In this document: in pieces, positions 35,146-47,320 of the stretch
Position numbering within the stretch: position 1 is the stretch's first letter
Layout: every line of letters starts with the position of its first letter
Assembly: GCA_010405405.1 (NCBI GenBank)
Contig: MU004239.1
Span: 670,713-734,712 of the forward strand
Direction of reading: 5' to 3'
DNA length: 64,000 nucleotides
Source: Microthyrium microscopicum
Lineage: Eukaryota; Ascomycota; Dothideomycetes; Microthyriales; Microthyriaceae
Position numbers and translations under genes: made by a program
The notes under the pieces: model-generated
The model's input: only the letters and a program-made list of their open reading frames with translations
Databases searched by the model: none
What the model was told of the DNA's origin: nothing

Positions 35146-38100
35146 AATTGATGATGGAGATGAGAATTGGAGGATGGATTTTGGGTTGTGGTGTGGTTGA
35201 AACGCGAGATTGTTGGCTTGTTATGAAGTTGATGGAAGTGGTGGAGGAAGCAGTGGGAGAAAGTGGTGGTTGAAAAAGCGACTTGGGAATACGTAGAGTT
35301 GGGGCTCAGGCAGCAAGAGCGAATCAGAGCTCGGCAGGGAGTCTGGGTGCCTTTTCCTTGGTGCTGCCTGCCCATTGACCAAGCAAAATAGACCCTTGAA
35401 CTTTTGTCCTACACAGCACGAGCCTCGTCAAATCCCTTGAAAGGGTTTTCAATGATGGTTTCTGTACTTGTATGATAATCGCAGTCTAGTAGCGATCATG
35501 AAAGCTTCGAGGTCTGAAGTGTTGGAGCTGCTGTGTATGATAGGTAGTCTGCCAAAGAGCTTTAGCGGGACAGCCTTGTGTATACAGGCCAGGAGAGCCC
35601 AACACTCGGCTTACCTGGCATATTGCGACCGGATGGAATTGAATTGCAATATTTTCATGCATTGAGCTTGTTTGACCGATCCATGTTCTTGTTCAGAAGG
35701 AAAACAAGGCGAATTGCATTCAAAATTGAATATTCGCGTGGGTGTAATCTGACAGTACGGATATACCGGTCTGCACCGGTTGAGCTGAGTAGTCATCTAG
35801 AGATCTAACGATATATCAACATAATGATCAAGGCATGGGATCCAAAGGAAACTTACCATCTAGGAGCAAGTATTTGGCGCATAAGATATTGTTGAGAGGT
35901 ACGAGCTGCAGAGTTGCATAGGCTCAAACGGCAATCTCAACTTCACCCTACAGCAACTTTCATCACTGCATCGCCATCAAGGCAACAACGTTGGCGCATC
36001 TGTAAAAATAATTAGAAATGGTCTCTATGCGTACTACAAGTAGCGCCAACTTCTTTTATGAAGTAAAAATGCTTCTCGGCCTATTGAGTGCGCCGGTTCT
36101 GGCATCTTTTGGCGGTGCGCTGAGAATGGCGAGATGAAGAATTGCACTTACCGTGATTCCAACTTGATGAGACTTTTCATCTATGGGGCGCCTACCGGTA
36201 CCTCCGAAGCTTTTCAGCTACTTTCCCAACGTAGCTTTGCTGGCATAAGGAAGTGGTGAAAGTTGGTTTAGGCGAGTTGCTGTTGAGCTTGAGAGCTGGA
36301 TTGAGAGTATTGAAGGACCCGTGCGCTAAGGCTTTTCGCACATCTTCGGGCCGAACTGGTCCACACCGGTCCACGCTACGCACGCGCATGATCGGATCGT
36401 GAATCAGATCCGCGACTGCCAATTTTATACCGAATAATAATATTTCCCAGCAACATTTGAACTACAGGCGAGGATATCCATCAACACTTCAGCGCCTACT
36501 GTTTTGACGCCAAGCTGATTATCTGCGCGAGTATAATCAACCATTCCTCAAGTCCAAGGATTCACCCACTCCCTTGACAACCCCAATAGGCACCAAAGAA
36601 CATGCTTCAAGATTGACCGCGTACCCAGACTTTGGTCAGCATCCGACGTCCGTACTGTAGCTACCCCAGAAAGATCAGCAACGCCAGTGATCTCTCCGAT
36701 CCAAACATTGCATTAGTTAATCGTCTTACCAACCGCTAAGAGACTACAGATTCGTTCGACGATTGGTGTTGGAATAGCGATTACCTAGCCAGTAAATACC
36801 CCTTTACCATGATGTTTGTATCCCTTGGCCCATACCCGACAACAAGCAGCGGTTCTTTTACGAGACTTTGCGTCACTGCATCCGACATTGGTCACTTGAG
36901 CTGCATTTCTCCGCACCTATGAAACATCGTTATTTCCAACAACTCTTGTCATCAAACTGATATCAACAAGCATCAAAGTCATTTGCTAGCGTATACTGAA
37001 CTCATCCTGCAAACACAATGTGTCATCAGCCCATTAGATCCTACTCATGCGGCCACTCGGAGGCCTTGAAGACTGCCTACTGCCCGCTTTCACTCAGTAA
37101 TGGCGGACTTCCATGCGATCAAATAGATCTACTACCAAGGCAAGTTTATTCCTTTCTGTCACCCTTGCGACGCGCATTCTGATGTTCTTGCATAAATCAC
37201 CTTTCATCAACCTAAATTTCATCTGGCGTTCCGATCTAACAATTGGTAGAACTTCATCAGATCTCTGCCCAAACTGTGAAGCTGAAAAGCCACAAGAAAT
37301 GGACACCAGCGCAGGTTGACAACTTTACAGCACCAGCCTGTCATCCAAGAGGAAAGTCAAGGACAAAAATAACACTACGGAGGAATAAGTGGTTGCATGA
37401 AGCATAATTCAGCATACACCAATCAACATTCATGTTTCATGTGTCCAGCGGCCTCTTCAGATCTGTAACCGCAAACACGATCTTTCAGTCTCAGCTAGAT
37501 GGATATTGGATATTGTTGGTAGTTTGGGTTGGTGGTTGGTTCTATTGGCTCAGCTGTATCGATATACCGATGACTGGTAGTACAAGAGAGAACAATTGGA
37601 GTCAGGACAGCAGAATATGCGGTGAACAGGGTGAGATAGGAATCAATCTGGCAGAGGCTATATTTCAATGGGTTTTCTATGGTGACTTGCTTCCAGCTAG
37701 GTGTGGCTTGAATATAATCTTTCGAGATCTGACATGCCAGATATCAGCTCCTGGCAGCGTGCTCAATGTCATCTGCACAGAGCCAACAGCTCAATCGATC
37801 CAATTGATGTCGTCAGAGACGGTCCAGTTCCCGTCTTTTCAGAAAACCATTGAATCTCGACTCTTCAATCGCACGCCTTACCCGCCTCATCCCGTAACTA
37901 CTGCACAACGATGTCAGAGAGGAGCTGAGAGAGGACCAGCGAATTGGAACCAAGAGCTCAACAACTCACAATGATAGACTTTCAGCCCTACGCATTGTCG
38001 ATCACGAAAAACCCTTAGGTACAATCGAAAACGTGGAAAGATTCAAGGAAAAAAGGCGGTCTGATAATAATCGGGGGACAAGTTTCCGTGGCGCTCATGC

Positions 38101-39773
38101 AGCACCGCCCGCCGTGGCAGTGCAGATCTGATTTCCTTTACCGTGAACACCACATTGGTTCCTTTCCCGTCTTCAACACTGCGTGCTGCATTTAACGTGC
38201 ATTAGCTCAACCTGTTCAACCATTTTCGTGCTTTGTTTCGTGCTCGTTTGGCGGTCTCTGCTGTTTTAAAGCCACTCCAGATGTGGCTAGAGACCGAAGC
38301 CGGCTCCAGGAATAAGTGGCAGGAAGAAAAGCTCAGAGGCAGGCTTCACACTGCTTTACTCTTACTGATTGGCAGCATATCCAGCCTTAAAATTCTAGGC
38401 ATGCAATGCAATTGCTTTCAACTCCTTGTCCCTGCTGTTGAAGTAGCTGCTGTGCTAGTTGATAGGCCGTTGGCGCTGTGAAGCTGAAGCTGCCTTCTCA
38501 GACGCAAACTCCACACTTTGTGCTCCAAGCACTAAAGCTCTCTTCCCGCTTTCCCAGCCAGGACGTCGGTGTGCACTACATCAAAAGCAATAGTAGTCTT
38601 TTGCACTGCCAAACGAATTAGGCCAAGTGTATGGCTACCCGTCTTGCTTGCACGATTGTATCTTTGTCGAGAATAGTGGACCGTCAGCTGGTCTGTCCCC
38701 ATCAGCTATGCAGCACTTACTCGACTATCCATCGTGCAACCCATCGCTTTTCTCCGAGTCTGCTACACTGAGCGGGATCATAAGGCTACACTTTGACCAT
38801 CTTGTCAAAATGAGGTAAGATATAAGGTGCAAGGTAGGCTCACCTTCGTAATGCTTCTATCACCACTCACAATCAATACACACTCTTTCCGACTTTTCCG
38901 CTTCACTCTGTCTCTTTCACTACTTGCAATATACCTCATTGGGGCAGTCCTTTCCAACCTCTATCTTCGACTCATTCTTTAGCTCTGGGAGCATTATCAT
39001 ACGTCTGCATTCAAATCCGCGCTCACTACGACTTTCATATCTCATTATCATCATGTGTATACGCGTCATTGAAGTTTACGCCGTGTGCGGATGTATTTAC
39101 CATGTACACAGCGTTGACGCTTGTGCTGCCGTTGGACAACACGCCGTTACAGATAAGAAAGTTCAAGTCGGCTATCTTTGCGACAGACATGGCGCTTGAA
39201 ACAGATCAGATCTCCAAGCAAAATCTAGTCACGAATGGCCTGGACTCAACAACGACACTCCTGGCCTTCATTTCATATTTCTCAAAGTCCCATATCAAAA
39301 ACTATCTACCAGCCTCTCTGCCAGATTCGCAGAATGAACAGCGATTGTTTCGGATATTTATCTCTCTACTTCTCGGAGCGCATGCGCTCTTACCTGGACA
39401 CATCCAATTTTCCTATCGAACGGCGTTCAATCCTTGAAGGATCACAAACTTATGCCGGGATTGATAGAGACTCACGAGCAACGACCGGGCATAACAAAGA
39501 AGCATGATGAACAACAACATGGGGATGAGGATCTCAGAACGATTACTGAACACCGACGGGTAACCCGGGTATCTATCTGTATGTAATTTTAACTTCTACT
39601 TTAGCAATTTCTACGATTCAGCGAGATGGTTGATCCACTTGCTGTTAGAAATCCTTCTACGAAATGGTAAATCCGGTTTACTATATCAAACCTGCTATCT
39701 TTGGTATGACATGAGATTTCGGTGCCCCAAACAGACACAATAATGTCGGAACTCAACCAAGAAGAGGAGTCTT
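35146..39773. other. 4.6-kb region without a recognisable gene
   Basis: This is one of the largest gaps in the window. Frames such as 37432-37974 (180 codons) and 39069-39437 carry no motif, signal peptide or good splicing pattern. Pyrimidine-rich stretches at 36.9 and 38.9 kb could be promoters of non-coding transcripts. The first part must contain the H2A.Z promoter. Confidence 0.4.
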
Positions 39774-41306
39774 TTACCGTCTCAAATCCTTCAATTTTAC
39801 CATAATGATCGACCTCTCCCAAACCATGAAAGCCGTCTTGTACATCAAATCGCCCTTTGGATTCCACAACGGTGCCCCATCCACAGAAAGAACATCGAAG
39901 TTCCAAAACAGCCTTGCAATCATCACCCGCATCTCCATGTACGCCAAATTCCGTCCAATACAGTTCCTTGGTCCGACAGAGAATGGCTGTACTGCTTTTT
40001 TGTTATCACTATCAAATTCCGCATCAATCCACCGCTCTGGCAAGAACTCATCGGGCCGCTTGAAATTTGCTGGATCATGACAAGACGACCACTGACCTAC
40101 AGATACCGTGGTTCCACCCGGCACCCAGATTCCGTCCACGGTATCTCCACCTGGAGGAACAGCACGTGGCGGCCCAGCTGGTACAGGTGGATGAACACGC
40201 AGGATCTCCTCGATACACGCGTTCAGATACGTCATTCCATTCAAGGCCTTGAACGTGATCGAGTCCTCCGTAGGAAAGGCCTCCCGGATTTCCGTCACCA
40301 ACTTCTGATAACAGCTTGGATTCCAGACCAACCTTGCGATAAGCCCAGCCAACGCACTAGCAGTCGTCTCACTACCCGCCGTAATAAACAGCCCTGAATT
40401 CGCAATAATCTCATCAGTCTTGAGCTCATACTTCTCGTTCTGTCGCAGTATATACCAGATGAAATCACGATGTTTGGTCTCCTGTCCCCTTTCCAGTCTC
40501 GCCAGCACTTTGCGTCGTGTATGCTCAACATGGTATGCGCCGCCCTTGCCCAAATCCTTGATGCAGAATTGGAGTGCGCGCTGGAGTACTGTGTTGACGC
40601 CTGCGATGCGGCGCGTAGCTTGGATGCGTGCGCCATCTTGCACGGCGTAGAAAAGCATGTGTACCCATTCCTGGTACGTCCCGTTGTCGAGACAGCCAAA
40701 TGGTTCGCCAAAGGCGAGATCGCCCATGGTATCGAAGGTGAAGTAATTGAACCAATCGCAGATATTGAACGTTTCTTGCGATGTTGCGAGACGGCGGAGG
40801 TTGAAGATTACTTTGTCCATGTAGTCCTTGACGATTGGTTCCTGTTCCATGAGAGCGTGCTGGGAGAATGAGTGAGATAGGGCCTTGCGCTGGCGAGCGT
40901 GATCTGCATCGCTATCCACGTATTGCAAAGTTGTGGTGCTGCCGACTTTGACGGGCCCGGTGTGAAGGGGTGATTTCTTCATGTTTTGGTGGCCAGGTCG
41001 GAATCCATAGATGTCCTGCGTTGCTTGGGCGGAACTGAATACCAGCTCATTGGGAGATAGGCGGAAGACGGGGCCATATTTCTCATGGTGGATTTTGTTG
41101 TCGAAGGGAAATCGACCGCGGAGCAGAGATAGAGCTGCTGGGAGAGCAGATATGGAGTTCAAGAATGGACCAGGGTATTTGGCGAGAGGGTGGAAGAACA
41201 CTCTGTAGATAAGGGTGCCGACTTGCTGGAGGATGACGATGCCCGCGACTACGACAGCTAGCGAGCCATACGATAGGCCCCCAGAATCATTCCTAAGGAA
41301 CTCCAT
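39774..41306 (-). CDS. cytochrome P450 monooxygenase
   Basis: Single exon, 510 aa from the ATG at 41306. An ATG 36 codons upstream is in frame, but only the shorter start puts the membrane anchor (SLAVVVAGIVILQQVGTLIY) near the N-terminus. After it come VFFHPLAKYPGPFLNS, the proline-rich hinge, the I-helix AGSETTAS, the K-helix EEILR and PERWIDAEF. The haem loop is FSVGPRNCIGRNLA, with the Cys ligand near residue 449. It is an endoplasmic reticulum enzyme. The layout resembles the CYP65/isotrichodermin-hydroxylase-like group of fungal secondary metabolism, by memory only. No synthase or other tailoring gene lies beside it, so the substrate cannot be guessed. Confidence 0.95.
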   Translation of the reverse strand: MEFLRNDSGGLSYGSLAVVVAGIVILQQVGTLIYRVFFHPLAKYPGPFLNSISALPAALSLLRGRFPFDNKIHHEKYGPVFRLSPNELVFSSAQATQDIYGFRPGHQNMKKSPLHTGPVKVGSTTTLQYVDSDADHARQRKALSHSFSQHALMEQEPIVKDYMDKVIFNLRRLATSQETFNICDWFNYFTFDTMGDLAFGEPFGCLDNGTYQEWVHMLFYAVQDGARIQATRRIAGVNTVLQRALQFCIKDLGKGGAYHVEHTRRKVLARLERGQETKHRDFIWYILRQNEKYELKTDEIIANSGLFITAGSETTASALAGLIARLVWNPSCYQKLVTEIREAFPTEDSITFKALNGMTYLNACIEEILRVHPPVPAGPPRAVPPGGDTVDGIWVPGGTTVSVGQWSSCHDPANFKRPDEFLPERWIDAEFDSDNKKAVQPFSVGPRNCIGRNLAYMEMRVMIARLFWNFDVLSVDGAPLWNPKGDLMYKTAFMVWERSIIMVKLKDLRR

Positions 41307-42226
41307 GCTCGAATCTAAGGTTTGACAATAAGGAATAGTTTGAGTTCTGATTGCGGTATATGCACAATATAGTGGACTTTGCGGGGAAGTTATAGCTTGT
41401 ATAAGATGGTTCACGATCCGGGAAACTTGACCCGAAAGATGCAGGTGGTCATTACTCGCTATGGCTGCTAAACAGCAATCAGACTCGCGTGGCTTGCATC
41501 TCCTACTACCTGACGTTGACTAGTCCAATCATTGATAAGTTCGTTCTCGATTTTCGATGCCGTGGGAGCCGATAGTATCTCTTAGGTGTCACAAGAATAG
41601 GCTGGGTTGGCAATTCGGGAACATGGAGATGAACTGAGAGTTTAAGGAAGTTGTGAACAGAAATGGAAAATTTTATCAACAATCAGCTTGTTATAGTATT
41701 CTTGAACTGTGTTCCCAACCTTCAATAGATATTTCCGGAATTTGCTTAATGTTGACGAATCAATTCGCTCAATGTGCAATTCAGCCTGATGAGTGATATG
41801 TACCTCAGCCTTATTCACGAGCTCCATCTTCCAGATGACTTACATCCCTTCTAGATCGCTCGATATGTGGTGGCACCATATGTGATAGAACAACACATTA
41901 TCTGTTCGTGGTTCAGGTTTCGCTTTATATTCTACTTTATCCTGGAATGAAAAGCTAGAAAATTTGACAGTACCAGCCACCAGATTGTAACTGGATGCCT
42001 ATTTCTTGATTGTGGTCAATATCTCTATCTCGTCGTTAGACAGGAAGCTTCTGCCACTTCGGGTCTGGTGAAATGTGATTGGTCTTCCAAGTACCTTCAT
42101 GCATAAGGCGCCGACTCGCCTCTGCATTATGCAGCGAGTTGATGCGGCTGATGGTGGGGTATAGAGGTTTTGCACTTTGTCTGCAATCGATTTGTGATTG
42201 CTGAAGTTCGAACGACTATCTCCATC
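41307..42226. promoter_or_regulatory. divergent promoter region of P450 and ankyrin-CorA genes
   Basis: 900 nt between two divergent starts. It holds both promoters. No specific site identified. Confidence 0.45.
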
Positions 42227-44843
42227 ATGTCAAGTGGGCCAGATATCACCAGCGAGTCTCCTCGCAGCAATGAGGATGACCTGTATTCGAGGGACGCTCC
42301 AGACAACAGAGCTACCGCACATGCCCCTGCCGAACCGCAAGCTGTCGACAATCTCGCAGATTTTATGATCAGCCAACATGGCATACATTCATCGGTTCAC
42401 GATAATGCAGCGCGCCATGCCCAGCTCAAAGCGAAGCTACTCGCAAATACTGCACCAACAAATCCTTTGTACGTCGACCAACTTGGTACCAACGGATTGT
42501 CTCCATTGCATATCGCGATAAAACACCGACGAATGGGTTGCATCGAACTACTGTTGGCACATGGTGCCAGTATGTATGTCCGCGCGACGGGACATGATAA
42601 TGTAACAGCTCTGCAATGGATCTGGGATTTTGCGCAATCCCAACAGAGTATTTACCGGAAGCACTACTTGTATGATGTCGTCCAATTTGGCGTGTTTGTA
42701 ACCAAGTTTCCCAGTGAGAAGCTTTGGATAACTTCTAATCCAGAGGTTAAGGACATACCGGGCCGCGAGGATGAGAGCTCATATCGCACGACTGTAAGCC
42801 AGCTGGAAGACGATACATTTGCCAAGTACATAAAACCATCGGGCCATATTCGTGAACGTTTGACCTGGATTCATGTCTCCTCAGGCAATGTAAGTGAGCT
42901 CACAGAGTATAAAGATGGTGCACAAATGATGACCAAGGGCTGACCATTTTAGGGCATAATACTCGCAGTGAGCAATGAGAACAGTGCCTATGTTACGTGT
43001 GGCGTCTAGCTGACGAACGCCAGAAAGTATCAAGAGTCGTAACAGCCGCACTGAAAGACCGATTATTGAATCCGAACGATATGCCAGACATTTTCTGTCG
43101 CGGGCCAGAAGTATCCACTACTATACCTGGGGACCCATTGTTGAGATACAAAGAACCCGTTTATCTACGGTATGACATGAAGTCCAAACCTCCTCTCACG
43201 AGCCGTGGAATGAAATATAGTGTTATCGTAGTAAGAACCGCGTTATGCACATCATGCTCTCAGCGAACTGAATTTTGACAGTTTCCATGCTTGGTTCTTG
43301 GAACCGTTCAGGAGAACGAAAAGAGCCGACGGAAGGCAGAGGCGATGAGTGACTCCCCGTTATCGATACCCGGCAGACCCAGCTTCAAAACCTTTATCCA
43401 GATGGAAAGAACGTTGGATGAGGCCTATTACCCGGGCCTTGGGAGAGAAATCTTGAAGTTGAGAAACAAAGACCAAGTCGTGACAAGATCGGTGAAGTCT
43501 CAGATGTTGAGAGAACGAGGGCAAGAAACAATCAAATTATCACCTATTGTTTTGGTTCCACAGCTGTGGCTTTGGAGACTAGACGATATTGTGGTTTCCG
43601 CCTTCCCCGAGAGGGAAAACATATCACTCTGGCATACAGAAGCTCCAAGGAGCTTGTATATGAATCCCGTTGTAGAAACTGTGTCGCCCGACCTACAATT
43701 GGGACTGATCATTGCATATCACGTCGAAGAATTCGCCAATGGATACCAGAACTTGAATGTCACGTTCCCTCCTGTTCTGAACATATTTGAGACGGAGGTA
43801 GTGTCGATTTTATCTGAAGTCGACAACTACATGAGAGTATCAAAATCGTCATTGCCGAACATTGAAGTAGAATCCGGTTTCATGCACGACATATCAGACA
43901 TTCGAGATGAACTGGCCATGATACAAGATGTCCTCAGTCAACAAGAAGATGTGCTAGCAGACCTGGTAGATGACGCGGACCCAACCAGGAATATTACGTC
44001 AGAAGAAATGTTTTGCAAGCTCATGGCCGACGGCAATGTCGATAAAGAGCATTCTCCTTCAAGTGCCCAATTCGATCAAGAAGCGGCACTCTGGGAGAGA
44101 GTCCATCATGCTCAAAAGAGCTTGGTGCAATACCGTAAGCGAATCGAAAAGATTGATCGAGATGCTGAAAGATTGCAGCAGCTAGTTCAGAGCAAACTGG
44201 ATCTAAAAAGAACCTTTGCCAGTATGCAGCAAGCCGAAACTAGTATACAAGAGGCGCGTGATAGTAAACTCCTCTCTCTGGTAGTAATTGGTTTCACTAT
44301 CGTCACTATCATTTTCACCCCTCTTTCTTTCATGGTCGGGCTTTTCGCTTTGGACATTGATCAGCTCAGTGGATTGAAGCGTTCGGATGAAGGGGGTACT
44401 GACGTTTACTCGGGCTCAACATTGGCGGGAATATTCAGTAAGTTGGAACATCTGACACTTTCAACCAACGCCACGTTGATTCTAACAGTTTCGCAGTCGG
44501 AGTAGAGATCTTTACCCTCCTCTTTACTGTTGCCCTTGGATATGGCACCTTAGTCGGTGCAAGGATGTGGCTGAAAAGGTACGGCCAGCCCACAGGAAGT
44601 CCTGCACCAGCAGTAGACGAAGACGTGGCGAACGATGCGAATCCTCCAGATGACGACGTTGTTATTATTGGCACGGATGTCGGACCAGAAGAAGCACCTG
44701 CTAATGTCCCAAACGTGGCAGAACAGCAAGTAGCCACTGAAACTGCGGGAGCTGCAGAAGAGAGGTATACAGAGAAGTCATCTTTACGTCAACGACTCTT
44801 TGGGACGACGATAGGAAGGCACAAGCAGAACAATGCAGCTTGA
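42227..44843 (+). CDS. ankyrin-repeat CorA-like (Mg2+ transporter fold) protein, 4 exons
   Basis: Proposed exons 42227-42889, about 42985-43230, 43282-44437 and 44497-44843, giving about 803 aa. The N-terminal part has ankyrin units (DQLGTNGLSPLHIAIKHRR, MGCIELLLAHGASMYVRA). The middle resembles fungal CorA-domain proteins (ETIKLSPIVLVPQLWLWRLD). A long coiled coil (ALWERVHHAQKSLVQYRKRI, then DLKRTFASMQQAETSIQEAR) leads to two C-terminal helices: LLSLVVIGFTIVTIIFTPLS and FTLLFTVALGYGTLVG. Between them is FMVGLFAL instead of the canonical CorA GMN. That is common in this fungal group and makes Mg2+ transport doubtful. The acceptor of exon 2 is the weakest point; other borders agree in phase. 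The tail is acidic and Pro-rich. Confidence 0.82.
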
Positions 44844-44895
44844 AGAAAGAAGCACAGCAAAAACTAGCCACCGCGATGTGCTGGATTTAGTCTCT

Positions 44896-45676
44896 TCAGC
44901 CGAATGCGTCCCCTCCAGGCTCGTCCAGAAGTCGACCTAGTGGTCCACATATAAGGGCTTGAGCGATTCTTGAATCATGGGCTGAATATAAGTCTTCGTT
45001 TACGGACAGTTTGTTCCATGATACGTTGTTTAAGAATGACTTGTTTGTTGTACCGGGTGAATACTGTCCCTGACTCCCGGTCTCAACATTCCAATCTTCA
45101 GGGGTTTGAGATAGTCCACCTGCTCTATCTCGCACAAGACTTATTTTGGTATGTAGCTTGAGAGCTGACGTGTATGTAAGAATCCTCTGGCGCAATAGAG
45201 GCAGCTCTTCTGATCTCCACGAAATCGTAAGATGTTTTTGAGCCTCTTCGAGTTCAGAAGTGCTCCGGACAATTTCTTGAAAGAGATTCTCCAGGCCCAA
45301 GACTGCTTTCAGTGAATTTACCAGAAGCGCATTCGGGTTTGTTGAGCTGAACCACTGTGCGGCTTGTGAAGACTGGTTCTCCAGCTCAGCTTCAGTGATA
45401 GCCAGTTGTGATTGAAAATCATTCAAATCAGCTGGTAGAAAGGCGCCGTCCTCATCAACGTCTTCGATAACCTCAAGTAAAGCACGGATACTTGATATCT
45501 GAGTCCGTTAGTATCTCATCATTCCGCATAACCAGACGTTTTCGCGGTTTCGACGGGATCAGGACCTAGCTTTGGGCTGGCTCGGAAGACCGATAAAAGA
45601 TAATACTCACTCCTTCCCAGATCAGACTAATAGTTGTGGCTGAGGTGGATGTGCTCGCATCGCGGGCTAGATCCAT
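44896..45676 (-). CDS. 222-aa helical protein, tandem paralog A, 2 exons
   Basis: Exons 45676-45611 and 45498-44896. Exon 1 reads MDLARDASTSTSATTISLIW up to EG at the donor. Exon 2 holds a mostly helical region (ALLEVIEDVDEDGAFLPADL, DFQSQLAITEAELENQSSQA, LKAVLGLENLFQEIV). Then come a TWISWRSEELPLL-like stretch and the tail GRLLDEPGGDAFG. Paralog B at 46041-46844 has the same length, the same intron position and the same last nine residues. The helical part is reminiscent of fungal N-terminal domains of STAND receptors, but that is only an impression. It converges on the ankyrin-CorA gene with a 52-nt gap. No signal peptide or membrane helix. Confidence 0.72.
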
Positions 45677-46040
45677 CTCGGAAGGTCGTTGAGCGAGCCG
45701 TGTTTGGCACAAAGACCGTTGACAACAAGCTCCATTTTATAGATTTTATTCCGCCTGATTTCTTAATGTTAGGCAGCTTGCAAGGCAGATGGAGAGGTTG
45801 ACACGGATTTTTAGATGCACGTGAGGCCTCCGCAAATTAAGTCCAGAACCTATGGCGTATGGCGGAAGTGTTAAAAGCGGTTTGTATTCAGTACCGGTAG
45901 GTGGTTCGTAGATGAGACTTAAAGGCAGTCTTACTCGGCTCATTTGATTCGAACTGCAACTTGACCACCATTACATAAGGCTTAGGACCAAAAATGTCTC
46001 GCTATGCGGCTCCTTCGCCGCACGGGGTTGAGCAATCGCT

Positions 46041-46844
46041 TTACCCAAATGCGTCACCTCCAGGCTCGTCTGTAACCCGGCCTGCTGTCCTGGCTGGCAT
46101 GTTGCCGTAGACTTCCTCAATAGAAACTTCTTTACCGGCGATATTGACTGAGCGTGCTTCGCTTGTCGTATTGTTTGCAAGCCGCATTTGCTTTCCTCTC
46201 GGACGTGTCCACTTTCCAACGTTTTCTGTGATTTCATCTGAAGTACCCTTGATGAGGCGTATTTTGATGCGCATTTTAAGAGCCGATAGGTCCATGATTA
46301 GCTGTCCGCGCAGGATACCGAGCATTCCTGGTATCCATGACGGTGACCCCCCGAAATAAGTTGCAGTTTGATCAACAGTAAACGCGCTCCCCTTGGTTTC
46401 TCGGATCTCTTGCTCAAGGCCCAGTATTGTCCCTGGCGAGTTGGTTAGAAGACCATCCATCTTCAATGTGTTGAAGCACCACGCGCACTGTGCATCTTGT
46501 ACAGAGCGAGTTTTTAGCTCGATTTCCACAGTTGCAAGCTGCGATCGGAATGTGTCCAGATCTGCTGCTAGAGCGTCGGTGGTTTCATCGGAATCTCTGA
46601 AGCCCGGGAGTAGTACGTGAACAGCTGATTCCTGATCATGTTAGACTTTCTATATCTCGTATATACCAACAGCTTCGTTTTTTGACAAGCCGTCCTAATT
46701 GAGCCTACAGGACTGACTGAGCGCTTGCGGCTTCCAGCTAGAGATCAAGAAATAGAGAGAACTTACTCCTTCCCATAGCAGCTCGATAAGGACAGCCGAA
46801 CTTGATGTAGCCTCAACCTCTTCAGTCATGAAGGATGAATTCAT
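46041..46844 (-). CDS. 222-aa helical protein, tandem paralog B, 2 exons
   Basis: Exons 46844-46767 and 46631-46041. Exon 1 (MNSSFMTEEVEATSSSAVLI then ELLWEG) aligns with the exon 1 end of paralog A (ISLIWEG). Exon 2 contains DLDTFRSQLATVEIELKTRS against DLNDFQSQLAITEAELENQS in A, and GTILGLEQEI against AVLGLENLFQEI. Both end in DEPGGDAFG, and even the DNA of the last codons is nearly the same. The central part has diverged strongly. Traces of similarity also extend into both upstream regions (about 45780-45860 and 46970-47060), so the whole gene with its promoter was copied. An acceptor one step downstream would shorten exon 2 by seven bases and break the phase. Function unknown. Confidence 0.72.
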
Positions 46845-47320
46845 CTTAGCAGATTGCTGTACCAGCCGGTCCTGGCACACTGAATTCTGCTAATGCTCCC
46901 CATCTTATAGGTCTTATCAACTTGATCTGCCTTGCTCCTTTGATGAGGCTGTTGTCCACTCGTGACAAGGCAGATGTTGAGGCAGACAAGGCACGTCAGC
47001 CAATTGATAGATGAAGTTGGAGATGCATGCCAAGCCTCGCCCGATTCAAGTCCAAGCTCTGCTATTGATAGACAACTCTAACAAACAACACCATTCTATC
47101 TCGTCACTGTTATCGTAACTTCAATCGCAACTGTTCTTGAATCATTTAGCAACACTGCATCAGTCAGCCTGTACGGCCAGTCATCTAAAACGACTCGCCG
47201 CCCAGACAACCACCACATACCTGTTGAACACAAGCTCCACCCCTCTCCACTTGAACCAAACACCAATCACCATCGGACAGCTTGCTGTACATTATATTCG
47301 ACTGCCAAACGACCGCAATT
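46845..47320. promoter_or_regulatory. divergent promoter region
   Basis: About 480 nt between paralog B (minus) and the MTC1-like gene (plus). The left half shares scattered blocks with the upstream region of paralog A (for example AAGGCAGATG and GATGCA near AAGCCTC). Confidence 0.5.

Noticed and set aside
37432-37974. 180-codon open frame
   Set aside because: No motif, odd composition, no signal peptide and no splice signals that extend it.
41307-41414. Upstream start for the P450 adding 36 residues
   Set aside because: It would place the membrane anchor about 50 residues in; the shorter start gives a normal P450 N-terminus.
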